From NCBI RefSeq assembly GCF_007988945.1, contig NZ_BJVC01000001.1, positions 682,001-746,000 of the forward strand: a DNA stretch of 64,000 nucleotides. Reading direction: 5' to 3'. The notes beneath the pieces are model-generated. The model made no database searches. It was not told the DNA's origin and saw nothing but the letters and a program-made list of their open reading frames with translations. The DNA is from Swaminathania salitolerans (GTDB lineage Bacteria; Pseudomonadota; Alphaproteobacteria; Acetobacterales; Acetobacteraceae). Within the stretch, counting starts at the first letter, position 1, and the number at the start of each line of letters is the position of its first letter. The position numbers were made by a program, and so were the translations under genes. Positions 7,255-16,735 of the stretch are shown piece by piece.

Positions 7255-9510
7255 GTGTCCGAGACAATCCTTCCCACTCCTGAGCCGCCGGCTGCGATCC
7301 CCTCGATCAGCGGTCTGTTGCGACGGGTCGCCAGCTACGATCCCGAAGCCGATCTCTCGCGTATCGAGGATGCCTATGCGGTCGCGGAGCGTGCCCATCG
7401 GGAACAGAAGCGCGACAATGGCGAGCCCTATATCATCCATCCGATCGCGGTTGCGAATATCCTCGCCGGATTCCGGATGGACGTGCCGTCCATCGTGGTC
7501 GGATTGCTCCATGACACGGTCGAGGACACAGGCGTCACCCAAGCGTTCCTGAAGGAGCGTTTCGGAGAGACCGTGGCCAATCTCGTGGATGGCGTCACCA
7601 AGCTGACCCGCCTCGAGCTTCAGTCCGATCGCACCAAGCAGGCAGAGAACTTCCGCAAGCTCGTTCTGGCGATGTCGCGCGATATCCGTGTGCTCATCGT
7701 GAAGCTGGCCGACCGCCTGCACAACATGCGGACGCTCCATTACGTCCAGCGACAGGACCGTCGTCTGCGCATCGCGCGCGAGACGATGGACATCTACGCG
7801 CCTCTGGCCGAGCGTATCGGCATGGACCGGGTGAAGACCGAGCTCCAGAATCTTTCCTTCGAGCAGCTCGAGCCAGAAGCCGATACGACCATCAGGGCGC
7901 GGCTCAATTTCCTGCGCGGCCACGGGGCCGATATCATCGAGCAGATCCGGCGCGAGCTCAAAGGGCTGTGTGCCGAGGCCGGTCTCGCCCATGTCGAGGT
8001 CACGGGGCGCGAGAAATCGCCGTTTTCCATCTGGGCCAAGATGCAGAAGCGCAATGTCGCGTTCGAGCAGCTCTCGGATATCATGGCCTTCAGGGTGATC
8101 GTGCCGACGCGGGATGCATGCTACGCGGCTCTGGGCGCCATTCACGGCGCCTATCCGATGATTGCAGGGCGCTTCAAGGACTATATTTCCACCCCCAAGG
8201 CCAACGGGTATCAGAGCCTCCATACCGGTGTGACGCTGCGCCACCCGCGCAACCAGAAGATCGAGATCCAGATCCGCACGCCGGGCATGCATGACTTCGC
8301 TGAAAACGGCGTTGCCGCGCACTGGGCCTACAAGGAGCGGGACGAGGCTGCCGCATCGAACAGCGAGGTAGCGGCGCTCGGTCTGAACAAGCTGCGCTGG
8401 GTGCAGGATCTGCTCGAGATTCTCGAGGATTCCGAAGCGCCCGACGAGTTTCTGGAGAACACCAAGCTCGAGCTCTATCAGGATCAGGTCTTCTGCTTCA
8501 CGCCCAAGGGGCAGCTCATTTCCCTGCCGCGTCGTGCCACGCCGGTCGATTTCGCCTATGCCGTGCACAGCCAGGTCGGCGATGCCTGCGTGGGGGCGAA
8601 GATCAACGGGCGGCTGATGCCCCTGCGCCACGAATTGCAGAATGGCGATCAGGTCGAGATCATGACCGCGCGCGGCGGAACGCCCTCCGCATCGTGGGAA
8701 CGATTCGTGGTCACGGGCAAGGCGCGTGCGCGCATCAGGCGTCATGTCGCCTTGCAGCAGCGTCAGGTCAATCTCGATGGCGGTCGCACGGCGCTCGCCA
8801 AGGCCTTCCGTCAGGAGGGTGTCGATGGCAGCGAAAAGGTGCTCGAGACGCTTTTGCGCGATCTGCGTCAGGCTTCCATCGAGGATCTCTACGTTGCAGT
8901 GGGGACCGGGCAGCTCGGCCCACGCGACGTGGTCAACGCCGCCTATCCGGAATTGCGCCAGACACATCGCGCACCGCGCATGGTCCCCGGTCTCTCGGGG
9001 CGTCTGGGCAGCGGGGCAGGCGCGTCGGCCCGGTACGGCGCGCGGACGGGCTCGGTCATCAACGGAATCGGGACCGGTATCGCCACGCATTTCGCCGGAT
9101 GTTGTCATCCTCTTCCGGGCGATCCGATCGTCGGGATCATCGCGCAGGGTAAGGGGGTGACGATCCATCAGCGCGCCTGCCAGAATCTCAGTGCCTTTTC
9201 GTCCACCCCGGAGCGTTTCCTCGAGATCGACTGGGATTACGAGGCGCTCTCCCAGGGTGAGCGCGGTGCGCCCCATATCGGGCGGGTCAGCGTGATTGCC
9301 GCCAATGAATCGAATGTGCTCGCGACCCTGACCAACACGGCCTCGAAACATCATGGCAGTGTGGTCAATCTGCGCATTCTCAACCGGCAGCTCGATTTCA
9401 TGGAAATCCTGGTCGATCTCGAGGTGCGTGATGTGCGGCATCTCTCTGCGATGATCGCAGCCCTGCGATCATCGCAGGGCGTCATGCAGGTCGAGCGCGC
9501 CAGGAGCTGA
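7255..9510 (+). CDS. rsh: Bifunctional (p)ppGpp synthetase/hydrolase
   Basis: A 751-residue RelA/SpoT homologue with the full domain set. The HD hydrolase has IIHPIAVAN, LLHDTVEDT (about 85-91) and KLADRLHNMRT. The synthetase region has SIWAKMQKR, DIMAFRVIV and QIRTPGMHDFAENGVAAHW. A TGS domain (CFTPKGQLISLPRRATPVDF) and a C-terminal ACT domain follow. Both catalytic centres look intact, as expected for the single long RSH of alphaproteobacteria, so it should make and degrade (p)ppGpp. I prefer the GTG at 7255, which has AGGAGAGGAG before it; an ATG at 7222 is in frame but less well placed. Confidence 0.96.
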   Translation: MSETILPTPEPPAAIPSISGLLRRVASYDPEADLSRIEDAYAVAERAHREQKRDNGEPYIIHPIAVANILAGFRMDVPSIVVGLLHDTVEDTGVTQAFLKERFGETVANLVDGVTKLTRLELQSDRTKQAENFRKLVLAMSRDIRVLIVKLADRLHNMRTLHYVQRQDRRLRIARETMDIYAPLAERIGMDRVKTELQNLSFEQLEPEADTTIRARLNFLRGHGADIIEQIRRELKGLCAEAGLAHVEVTGREKSPFSIWAKMQKRNVAFEQLSDIMAFRVIVPTRDACYAALGAIHGAYPMIAGRFKDYISTPKANGYQSLHTGVTLRHPRNQKIEIQIRTPGMHDFAENGVAAHWAYKERDEAAASNSEVAALGLNKLRWVQDLLEILEDSEAPDEFLENTKLELYQDQVFCFTPKGQLISLPRRATPVDFAYAVHSQVGDACVGAKINGRLMPLRHELQNGDQVEIMTARGGTPSASWERFVVTGKARARIRRHVALQQRQVNLDGGRTALAKAFRQEGVDGSEKVLETLLRDLRQASIEDLYVAVGTGQLGPRDVVNAAYPELRQTHRAPRMVPGLSGRLGSGAGASARYGARTGSVINGIGTGIATHFAGCCHPLPGDPIVGIIAQGKGVTIHQRACQNLSAFSSTPERFLEIDWDYEALSQGERGAPHIGRVSVIAANESNVLATLTNTASKHHGSVVNLRILNRQLDFMEILVDLEVRDVRHLSAMIAALRSSQGVMQVERARS

Positions 9511-9517
9511 GCGCGAC

Positions 9518-9928
9518 ATGATCAGGGGGATCGGCACGGATCTGTGCGACATGCGCCGGATCGCCCGTGCGATAGAACGCTCGGAAGGGCGTTTTCTCGA
9601 GCGGAGCTTCACACCGGCCGAGCGGGCTTATGCCGATACGCGCAAGGGCGAGGGGCGGCTCGGGATCCTCGCCAAACGCTGGGCTGCGAAAGAGGCCTTC
9701 GTCAAGGCGCTCGGGACCGGGTTTCGCGATGGCATACGCCTTACGGATATCGAGGTGCTGCAGGAGCCATCGGGCAGGCCCTTTCTCTCTCTGAGCGGGG
9801 AGGCTGCGACCGTCTTCCAGGCGATGGCAATGCCGGGGCAGCGTGTCGAGGCGCTGTTGAGCCTGAGCGACGAGGCGCCCTATGCCCTCGCCTATGTGGT
9901 CATCCAGTCCGTGCCGTCCTCGTCGTGA
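9518..9928 (+). CDS. acpS: Holo-[acyl-carrier-protein] synthase
   Basis: A 136-residue 4'-phosphopantetheinyl transferase. The start IRGIGTDLCDMRRI carries the Mg-binding Asp, and KRWAAKEAFVKALGTGF is the second signature with Glu and the catalytic-site lysines. It moves the phosphopantetheine arm from CoA to apo-ACP, needed for fatty acid synthesis. It begins 7 bases after rsh. In many alphaproteobacteria pdxJ sits between these two genes; it is absent here. Confidence 0.95.
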   Translation: MIRGIGTDLCDMRRIARAIERSEGRFLERSFTPAERAYADTRKGEGRLGILAKRWAAKEAFVKALGTGFRDGIRLTDIEVLQEPSGRPFLSLSGEAATVFQAMAMPGQRVEALLSLSDEAPYALAYVVIQSVPSSS

Positions 9929-9985
9929 AGGCGCAACGCACTTAGACTGTCGCCAATTCCCTCCCGCCTGCGCTATGAAGCCGGT

Positions 9986-10780
9986 ATGAACGAAAAGATC
10001 CGAGAGGCGCAGACCTCAGACCGCAGACAGGACACGCCGCTCGAGACGGTGCGCTTCGTCCTGTCCTGGCTCCTCGTGCTGGTCGTCATCCGTACTGTCC
10101 TGGTCGAGCCTTTCACCATTCCGAGCGGTTCGATGATTCCGACGCTTCAGGTCGGCGACTATGTTTTCGTGACCAAGTTCGATTATGGCTGGTCCCGATT
10201 CTCCCTGCCTTTCTCTCCCGATCTTTTCAAGGGGCGGATCTGGGGCGCGGCGCCCCATCGCGGCGACGTTGCGGTCTTCAGATACACGCAGAACACCTCG
10301 GAGGATTATATCAAGCGGATCATCGGTCTCCCCGGAGACCATGTGCAGGTGACAGGGGGCGAACTCTACATCAATGGCGAGAAGGTGCCCCGGCGCGCGC
10401 TCGGGGCCTATTCGGTCGACGATGAGAGGGGGGATGCACAGACGGGCATGCGTTATCTCGAGACCTTGCCGCCCAGCAAGGGCGGTGTTTCCGTCACGCA
10501 CCAGATCCTGAAGCAGACCGACGCCGGAGAACCGAACAACACGCGCGAATATATCGTGCCAGAGGGGTATTTCTTCGCGATGGGAGACAATCGCGACAAC
10601 AGCAGCGACAGCCGCTTCCAGGCCGATAACGGGCGGGATCTCGGCTATGTTCCCATGGTCAATCTGGTGGGCAAGGCCCGGTTCGTCTGGTTCTCCTACG
10701 AGGCCCGTCATCCCGTCTGGCAGTTCTGGCAATGGCCCTTCGAAATCCGCTGGAGCCATCTTTTCGCCGTGATGGATTGA
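9986..10780 (+). CDS. lepB: Signal peptidase I
   Basis: A 264-residue type I signal peptidase. One N-terminal membrane segment (about 23-40, FVLSWLLVLVVIRTVLV) is followed by the catalytic Ser49 in PSGSM, the general-base Lys110 in YIKRIIGLPGD, and box E GDNRDNSSDSR near 195-205. It cleaves Sec and Tat signal peptides on the periplasmic face. It is part of the acpS-lepB-rnc-era series, with only 7 bases before rnc. Confidence 0.97.
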   Translation: MNEKIREAQTSDRRQDTPLETVRFVLSWLLVLVVIRTVLVEPFTIPSGSMIPTLQVGDYVFVTKFDYGWSRFSLPFSPDLFKGRIWGAAPHRGDVAVFRYTQNTSEDYIKRIIGLPGDHVQVTGGELYINGEKVPRRALGAYSVDDERGDAQTGMRYLETLPPSKGGVSVTHQILKQTDAGEPNNTREYIVPEGYFFAMGDNRDNSSDSRFQADNGRDLGYVPMVNLVGKARFVWFSYEARHPVWQFWQWPFEIRWSHLFAVMD

Positions 10781-10787
10781 CGGGACC

Positions 10788-11552
10788 ATGACAGGAGACG
10801 ACCGGGTTCTCGATGCGCTTCAGGAAGCGCTCGGCCACCGTTTTTCGGACAGGGCGCTGCTCGAGCAGGCGCTCACCCATCGTTCTGCCGTTTCGGTGCG
10901 CAAGGGGCGGCGCGGTTCCCGTCAGGCCGGGCGGACGGCAGCTGGCGATTCCCCGGGGAAGGGGTCGAACGAACGGCTGGAATTCATCGGCGATCGCGTT
11001 CTCGGCCTGATCATGGCGGAATGGTTGCTCGAGCAGTTCCCGGACGAGCCCGAAGGCGCGCTCGGCCCGCGGCACGCATCTCTCGTCTCGCGCAATGCCC
11101 TGGCGCCCATCGCCGAGGAAATCGGCGTTGCTTCGGCCCTGCGTATTGCCGAGCATGAGGAGCAGGCCGGAATACGCGGACTGGCCAATGTGCAGGCAGA
11201 TGCGATGGAGGCCCTGCTCGGCGCCGTTTATCTCGATGGCGGCCTTGCGCCTGCGCGGCGTTTCGTCCGGGCACGATGGCGGGGGCTTCTCACCGCACAG
11301 ATCACCCCGCCGAAAGACCCGAAAACGGCCTTGCAGGAATTCGTGCTTGCACGCGGCTATCCTCTCCCGGAATACGAAACCCTCTCGATGGAGGGGCCGT
11401 CCCACGCCCCGCGTTTCACGATTTCCGTGACCGGAATGGGGCATACGGGGGAAGGCGTTGCCGGAAGCAAGAGACTGGCCGAGAGCGAGGCGGCGACCGC
11501 CCTGCTCCGGCGATTGAACCGTGGCCGGAAAGGCACGAAGGAAAGAACATGA
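10788..11552 (+). CDS. rnc: Ribonuclease III
   Basis: A 254-residue dsRNA endonuclease. The signature NERLEFIGDRVLG is at 61-73, the second acidic cluster QADAMEALLGAVYLDGG near 136-152, and a dsRNA-binding domain occupies roughly 175-248 (KTALQEFVLARG, then GSKRLAESEAA). A basic, Gly/Ser-rich stretch of about 20 residues (37-59) between the first helices and the signature is longer than in many homologues. It processes rRNA and some mRNAs. Its stop overlaps the era start (ATGA). Confidence 0.96.
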   Translation: MTGDDRVLDALQEALGHRFSDRALLEQALTHRSAVSVRKGRRGSRQAGRTAAGDSPGKGSNERLEFIGDRVLGLIMAEWLLEQFPDEPEGALGPRHASLVSRNALAPIAEEIGVASALRIAEHEEQAGIRGLANVQADAMEALLGAVYLDGGLAPARRFVRARWRGLLTAQITPPKDPKTALQEFVLARGYPLPEYETLSMEGPSHAPRFTISVTGMGHTGEGVAGSKRLAESEAATALLRRLNRGRKGTKERT

Positions 11553-12439
11553 CGACACGCTGTGGTTTCGTCGCCCTTGTGGGCGCGCCGAATGCAGGAA
11601 AATCGACCCTCATCAACAGGATGACGGGCGCGAAGCTCTCCATCGTGAGCCCCAAGGCCCAGACGACGCGCTTCAGGGTTCTGGGCATTCTCATGCGGCA
11701 GACCACCCAGATCCTGCTCGTGGATACGCCGGGCATCTTCAAGCCGCGCCGCAAGCTCGACCGCGCCATGGTCGCTGCGGCCTGGACCGGTTCGCAGGAT
11801 GCCGATATCTCCCTCCTGCTGATCGACGCCAAGGCGGGTATCCGCGAGGAATCGCAGGCCGTTATCGAGACGCTCGCGAAGCAGAAGCGCCGCGTCTGGC
11901 TGGTGCTGAACAAGACCGACCTGGTCAGCGCGCAACAGCTTCTGCCGCTTACGAAGGCCATCACCGACCAGCTTTCCGTCGAGCATGTCTTCATGCTCAG
12001 CGCGCGTTCGGGCGACGGGGTGGACGATCTGCTCGATCATCTCGCTGCGGAACTGCCGGAAGGGCCTTATCTCTACCCTGAGGACGATCTCACCGATCTG
12101 CCGGACCGCCTGCTTGCGGCCGAACTCGTGCGCGAGCAGATCTTCATGCAGACCCATGAAGAGATTCCCTATCAGGCTACGGTCGAGACGGAGAGCTTCA
12201 AGGAACGTCCGGACGGGTCCGTGCGGGTGGATGCGACGATCTATGTCTCGCGCCCCGGGCACAAGGCCATTCTCATCGGCGAGGGCGGTCGCAAGATCCG
12301 GAGCATAGGCGAGCGTGCGCGGATCGATCTGGGACGTCTGCTCGAACGCCCGTGCCATCTCTTCCTGAACGTGCGCGAGCGCGCCGGCTGGGATGAGGAA
12401 AAGGCGCGTTTGCGTGCAATAGGACTGGATGACGCCTGA
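11549..12439 (+). CDS. era: GTPase Era
   Basis: A 296-residue GTPase with G1 GAPNAGKS at 12-19, the switch region KAQTTRFRV, G3 DTPGI, and G4 NKTD. The C-terminal KH domain contains GHKAILIGEGGRKI (GxxG RNA-binding loop). Era binds the 3' end of 16S rRNA and helps assemble the 30S subunit. It starts by an ATGA overlap inside rnc. The usual alphaproteobacterial follower recO is not here; pyrH comes next. Confidence 0.96.
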   Translation: MTTRCGFVALVGAPNAGKSTLINRMTGAKLSIVSPKAQTTRFRVLGILMRQTTQILLVDTPGIFKPRRKLDRAMVAAAWTGSQDADISLLLIDAKAGIREESQAVIETLAKQKRRVWLVLNKTDLVSAQQLLPLTKAITDQLSVEHVFMLSARSGDGVDDLLDHLAAELPEGPYLYPEDDLTDLPDRLLAAELVREQIFMQTHEEIPYQATVETESFKERPDGSVRVDATIYVSRPGHKAILIGEGGRKIRSIGERARIDLGRLLERPCHLFLNVRERAGWDEEKARLRAIGLDDA

Positions 12440-12443
12440 GAAG

Positions 12444-12473
12444 TTCTTGTGAGGACAGGCATCGCCCTATAAG
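12444..12473 (+). promoter_or_regulatory. Candidate pyrH promoter
   Basis: TTCTTG (12444-12449) and TATAAG (12468-12473) are 18 bases apart, directly after era and about 55 bases before the pyrH ATG. Confidence 0.4.
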
Positions 12474-12526
12474 AGGGGCCGGGTTGTGAAACGGCCCTGT
12501 TCAGGTTGCAACGTATAGAGGAAGCG

Positions 12527-13255
12527 ATGACCGAAACTTCTGCACGCTACAAGCGCGTTCTTCTCAAGGTTTCGGGCGAAGCCCTCATGGGCAAGGGATC
12601 CTTCGGGATCGAGCCGCAAATGGTCGAGGCGATCGCCAATGACGTGGCCGATGTCTCGCGGAGCGGCGTCCAGGTCTGTCTCGTGATCGGGGGCGGCAAC
12701 ATCTTCCGCGGCGTCGCTGCCGCCGCCAAGGGAATGGACCGGGCCCAGGGCGATTACGCCGGAATGCTCGCGACCGTGATCAATGCCCTCATGATGCAGA
12801 ATGCCCTCGAACGCGCGGGGATCGACACGCGGGTCATGTCCGCCATCCAGATGTCGTCCATTGCCGAGCCCTATATCCGCCGCCGCGCCGTGCGGCACAT
12901 GGAGAAGGGGCGGGTCGTCATCTTCGCAGCGGGCACGGGCAACCCCTTCTTCACGACCGATACGGCCGCGGCCCTGCGCGCGAACGAAATGGAATGCGAC
13001 GTGTTGCTCAAGGGCACCCAGGTCGACGGCGTTTATTCCGCGGATCCGCGGCGCGTTCCCGATGCCCGGCGCTATGACGAGCTGTCCTATATGGATGTGC
13101 TGTCGCGGGATCTGAACGTCATGGATGCCACGGCCATCTCCCTTGCGCGGGAGAATCGTCTTCCCATCATCGTCTTCAATATCCACGCTGCCGGGGCCTT
13201 TGCCAGTGTCATGCGCGGTGAGGGACGTTTCACCCGTATTATCGAAACCGCCTGA
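12527..13255 (+). CDS. pyrH: UMP kinase
   Basis: A 242-residue amino-acid-kinase-fold UMP kinase. [14 protein letters not shown] near the N-terminus, [10 protein letters not shown] at about 55-64, the UMP-loop region around [17 protein letters not shown], and [12 protein letters not shown] are family features. It phosphorylates UMP to UDP in pyrimidine nucleotide synthesis. The ATG at 12527 has GAGGAAG upstream; seven more in-frame codons before it look spurious. It pairs with frr as in most bacteria, but rpsB-tsf, the usual upstream neighbours, are missing. Confidence 0.96.
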   Translation: MTETSARYKRVLLKVSGEALMGKGSFGIEPQMVEAIANDVADVSRSGVQVCLVIGGGNIFRGVAAAAKGMDRAQGDYAGMLATVINALMMQNALERAGIDTRVMSAIQMSSIAEPYIRRRAVRHMEKGRVVIFAAGTGNPFFTTDTAAALRANEMECDVLLKGTQVDGVYSADPRRVPDARRYDELSYMDVLSRDLNVMDATAISLARENRLPIIVFNIHAAGAFASVMRGEGRFTRIIETA

Positions 13256-13303
13256 TTCCGCGTCGTCCGACGCGGTTCGCACGACCCTTCCAAGGAGAGA
13301 ACG

Positions 13304-13870
13304 ATGCCAGCTGAGCTGAACGACCTGCTCGACGACCTGACGCGCCGTATGGATGGCGCGATCGAGAGCCTTCGTCGCGACCTGTCCGGTCTGCGGTCCG
13401 GTCGCGCGAGTCCCAACCTGCTCGAGCCGGTGCGGGTCGAGGCCTATGGGGGGGAGGTTCCTCTGTCGCAGGTCGGATCGATCGCCGTGCCGGAGGCCCG
13501 GATGCTGACGGTCTCGGTCTGGGATCGCGGTCTCGTCGGGGCGGTCGAGCGTGCCATTCGCGATGCGGGTCTCGGCCTCAATCCCGCATCCGACGGGCAG
13601 ATGGTTCGCGTGCCGATCCCCCAGCTGACCGAAGAGCGCCGGAACGAGCTGGCCCGTGCGGCGGGACGTTATGCCGAAAACGGCAAGATCGCCGTTCGCA
13701 ACGTGCGTCGCGACGGCATGGACCAGATCAAGACCTTCGAGAAGAAGAGCGAGATCAGCCAGGATGACATGAAGACCTGGTCGGACGGCGTGCAGAAGCT
13801 GACGGATCAGTACGTCAAGAAGGTGGACGATATGCTCGCGGACAAGGAACGCGAGATCAAGCAGGTCTGA
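13304..13870 (+). CDS. frr: Ribosome recycling factor
   Basis: A 188-residue [23 protein letters not shown] is the classic N-terminal signature, and [18 protein letters not shown] with the C-terminal helix [17 protein letters not shown] closes the three-helix bundle. It splits post-termination ribosomes together with EF-G. A strong AAGGAGAG lies just before the ATG. It sits between pyrH and uppS, the common bacterial order. Confidence 0.97.
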   Translation: MPAELNDLLDDLTRRMDGAIESLRRDLSGLRSGRASPNLLEPVRVEAYGGEVPLSQVGSIAVPEARMLTVSVWDRGLVGAVERAIRDAGLGLNPASDGQMVRVPIPQLTEERRNELARAAGRYAENGKIAVRNVRRDGMDQIKTFEKKSEISQDDMKTWSDGVQKLTDQYVKKVDDMLADKEREIKQV

Positions 13871-13879
13871 TCTCACGCT

Positions 13880-14647
13880 GTGTCGTCCCTGAGGTCCCGC
13901 CCTTCACCGCTTGCCGGTCAGGCCACCGCCGCCGCGCCCCGTCATGTCGCCGTCATCATGGACGGCAACGGACGCTGGGCCAGGGCGCGCGGCAAGCCGA
14001 TCATGGCCGGGCACCGCGCCGGTGCCGAGGCCGTGCGTCGCTGCGTGAAGGGAGCGATAGAAAACGGCGTGCGCTATCTCACGCTTTACGCTTTCTCCTC
14101 GGAAAACTGGCATCGTGCCGCTGAGGAAGTGTCGGATCTCACATCGCTCCTGCGCTTTTATCTGCGCCACAAGGTGGTCGAGCTTCACGAGCAGAAGGTC
14201 AGGCTCGATTTCATCGGCGACCTCTCCCGGTTCGATCGGGGGCTGCGCGAGGAGATGGAGCGGGCACGCGCCCTGACCGCGCATAACACCCGGCTCACGC
14301 TCATTCTTGCCTTGTCCTATGGCGCGCGCAACGACGTGGCGCGCGCGGCGCGCGACATGGCGCTTGCCGCCGCGAAGGGGGAGATCGACCCTGCTTCGAT
14401 CAATGAGACCGCCTTCAGGGCGTTTCTCCAGACGTCGCCCTTTCCCGATCCGGATCTGATCGTCCGGACCAGTGGCGAGCGCCGATTGTCCAATTTCCTG
14501 CTATGGGAGTCGGCCTATGCGGAGCTGGCATTCCTGGACGTGATGTGGCCTGACTTCACCGAGGCCGATTTTGCCGCGCTGATGGCCGATTTCGCAGGAC
14601 GCGAGCGACGCTACGGCAAGAGGCTCGCGCCGGACGGTGCGCTGTGA
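13880..14647 (+). CDS. uppS: Undecaprenyl diphosphate synthase (cis-prenyltransferase)
   Basis: A 255-residue Z-isoprenyl transferase. The catalytic Asp28 lies in VAVIMDGNGRWA, followed by GHRAGAEAVR, LTLYAFSSENW, and the C-terminal signature VRTSGERRLSNFLLW with ESAYAELAF. It makes the C55 lipid carrier for peptidoglycan and O-antigen precursors. The start is a GTG 9 bases after frr. Its stop overlaps the GTG of cdsA by four bases. Confidence 0.95.
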   Translation: MSSLRSRPSPLAGQATAAAPRHVAVIMDGNGRWARARGKPIMAGHRAGAEAVRRCVKGAIENGVRYLTLYAFSSENWHRAAEEVSDLTSLLRFYLRHKVVELHEQKVRLDFIGDLSRFDRGLREEMERARALTAHNTRLTLILALSYGARNDVARAARDMALAAAKGEIDPASINETAFRAFLQTSPFPDPDLIVRTSGERRLSNFLLWESAYAELAFLDVMWPDFTEADFAALMADFAGRERRYGKRLAPDGAL

Positions 14648-15513
14648 CAGGTGCAGGACAGGATGCGCGCTGGTCCGATCTGAGGCTCCGTCTGCTCTCT
14701 GCGGCGGCGATCGTGCCGGTTGCGCTCATCTGTATCGTGCTCGGTGGCTGGCTCTACCGGACCATGATCTTTCTCGTCAGCATCGGGCTCGTGTACGAGG
14801 CGACGACCATGGCCGGTTTCCGGTGGCGTCGGAACGAGATCAGCTGGCGCGGCGTGCTGCTTCTTCTCTGGCCTGTCATGGCGCTCGTCGTGGCCCTCAA
14901 GGGGGAGTGGCGGGTCGCCCTGATGCTGACCATGACCGCCATCGCCTTCGGGGCGGTGCCATGGGCCTGCGTGGCGGTGGCGGGGTTTGGCGGCCTCTCG
15001 CTGTTGTGGCTGCGGGATCTGCCGGAAACCGGAATCGTCTCCGTTCTCTTCATCATTCTCGTTGTGATCGCGAGCGATAGCGGCGCCTATCTCTGCGGGC
15101 GTGTCTTCGGCGGGCCGAAACTGGCCCCGAGAATATCGCCGGGGAAGACCCGCTCGGGTGCGCTCGGGGGGCTGTGTGCAGCCGGTGCCGCCGGGCTGGC
15201 CGTTGCCTGGGTTTTCGGACAGGGCGGTCTGACCGGTGCGCTCGCCTGGGGGGGCATTCTCGGCTTTTCCGCCCAGTGCGGCGATCTGGTCGAGAGTGCC
15301 GCCAAGCGCCGGGCCGGGGTCAAGGATTCCGGGCGTCTCATTCCCGGCCACGGCGGATTGCTCGATCGCTTCGACGGTCTGCTGGCCGCGGCGCCGCTCG
15401 CCGCGCTCGTCTCTCTTGCCGTTCCCGGCTCTGTATTCTGGAAAGCGGGCCCGGCGGATCTCGTCACTTCTCTCTTTCATCCGCTCGCCGCTTTTTCCTC
15501 TTTTCCGCATTGA
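14644..15513 (+). CDS. cdsA: Phosphatidate cytidylyltransferase
   Basis: A 289-residue integral membrane enzyme with about seven hydrophobic segments. The CDS signature AKRRAGVKDSGRLIPGHGG followed by LLDRFDGL lies at about 219-246. It makes CDP-diacylglycerol, the branch point for all phospholipids. Translation is coupled to uppS through GTGA. The first 15 or so residues are cytoplasmic. Confidence 0.95.
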   Translation: MTGAGQDARWSDLRLRLLSAAAIVPVALICIVLGGWLYRTMIFLVSIGLVYEATTMAGFRWRRNEISWRGVLLLLWPVMALVVALKGEWRVALMLTMTAIAFGAVPWACVAVAGFGGLSLLWLRDLPETGIVSVLFIILVVIASDSGAYLCGRVFGGPKLAPRISPGKTRSGALGGLCAAGAAGLAVAWVFGQGGLTGALAWGGILGFSAQCGDLVESAAKRRAGVKDSGRLIPGHGGLLDRFDGLLAAAPLAALVSLAVPGSVFWKAGPADLVTSLFHPLAAFSSFPH

Positions 15514-15532
15514 TCTGGAGTATCCTGGGATC

Positions 15533-16735
15533 ATGACCTCCTCAGTCCGTAGCGTAAGCGTTCTTGGCAGTACCGGCAGCATTGGTTGCTCGACGATCGA
15601 CCTGCTGCTGGCCGAACCGGACCGGTTTCAGGTGCGGGCACTTGTCGGCGGGCGTAACGTGGCGCTTCTGGCCGAACAGGCGCGCGCCCTGCGCGCCGAA
15701 CTGGCCGTCATCAACGACGAGTCGCTCCTTGACGAGCTGCGCACGCTCCTGAAGGGAAGCGGGGTGCAGGCCGCAGCCGGACGCCGTGCGGTTATCGAGG
15801 CGGCCGCGATGGAGGCGGACTGGACCATGGCTGCCATCACGGGGGCAGCCGGACTCGAGCCTACCCTTGCGGCAACGCGCAACGGCAAGGCGATCGCGCT
15901 GGCCAACAAGGAAGCGCTCGTGAGCGCGGGCGATGTCATGTTGCGCGAGGTTGCAGCCGCAAAGGCGGAATTGCTGCCGGTGGATTCGGAGCATAACGCG
16001 ATCTTCCAGAGCCTCACGGGAAGCGCGATCGGAACGGTCGACAAGATCATCCTGACGGCCTCGGGCGGTCCGTTCCGCTGCGCCTCGCTCGAGACCATGC
16101 GGGCTGCGACGCCCGAACACGCCCTGAAGCACCCGACCTGGAGCATGGGGGCGAAGATCACCATCGATTCCGCATCGATGGCGAACAAGGGTCTCGAGGT
16201 GATCGAAGCGGCACGTCTTTTCGGTCTGGGCGACAGCCAGATCGACGTTCTCGTTCACCCGCAATCGGCGGTTCACGGGCTGGTCCAGTTTCGCGATGGC
16301 AGCCTGATCGCGCAGCTCGGCGCGCCCGACATGCGCGTGCCGATCGCGAACACCCTGGCCTGGCCGGATCGCATGCAGACGAATGCACCGCGCCTCGATC
16401 TGGCCGCCCTGGCCCGTCTCGATTTCGAGGCGCCGGACGAACAGCGTTTTCCCGCCTTGCGTCTCGCTCGCGAGGCACTGCGTGCCGGCGCTGCATCGCC
16501 GACGATCTTCTCCGCGGCCAACGAGATCGCCGTCGAGGCCTTTCTCGCTCGTCGTATCGGATTTCTGGGTATCCCGGAGACGATCGCCCATGCGATGGAG
16601 GTGCTCGGTGCGCCGTCGCTCGATACGCTCGACGATGTCCTCCACTGGGACGCGGAGGCCCGTCGTGTCGCGACACTCTTCGTCTCGCGCGATACGGTCG
16701 CCTCCATGACCGCAGCGGAGCAGCTTCATGCATGA
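15533..16735 (+). CDS. dxr: 1-deoxy-D-xylulose-5-phosphate reductoisomerase
   Basis: A 400-residue DXR of the MEP isoprenoid pathway. The NADPH motif LGSTGSIG is at about 10-17, ALANKEALVSAG and VDSEHNAIFQ form the substrate/metal site, and ASMANKGLEVIEAARLFG is the flexible-loop region. It converts DXP to MEP, feeding uppS upstream. The ATG at 15533 has a GGAG a short distance before it; the open frame continues upstream inside cdsA but does not encode DXR-like sequence. Confidence 0.96.
   Translation: MTSSVRSVSVLGSTGSIGCSTIDLLLAEPDRFQVRALVGGRNVALLAEQARALRAELAVINDESLLDELRTLLKGSGVQAAAGRRAVIEAAAMEADWTMAAITGAAGLEPTLAATRNGKAIALANKEALVSAGDVMLREVAAAKAELLPVDSEHNAIFQSLTGSAIGTVDKIILTASGGPFRCASLETMRAATPEHALKHPTWSMGAKITIDSASMANKGLEVIEAARLFGLGDSQIDVLVHPQSAVHGLVQFRDGSLIAQLGAPDMRVPIANTLAWPDRMQTNAPRLDLAALARLDFEAPDEQRFPALRLAREALRAGAASPTIFSAANEIAVEAFLARRIGFLGIPETIAHAMEVLGAPSLDTLDDVLHWDAEARRVATLFVSRDTVASMTAAEQLHA

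Noticed and set aside
7231-9441. 736-codon minus-strand open frame opposite rsh
   Set aside because: It is a mirror of G+C-rich codon use in a well-conserved plus-strand gene; its translation is low-complexity Arg/His/Asp-rich with no motifs.
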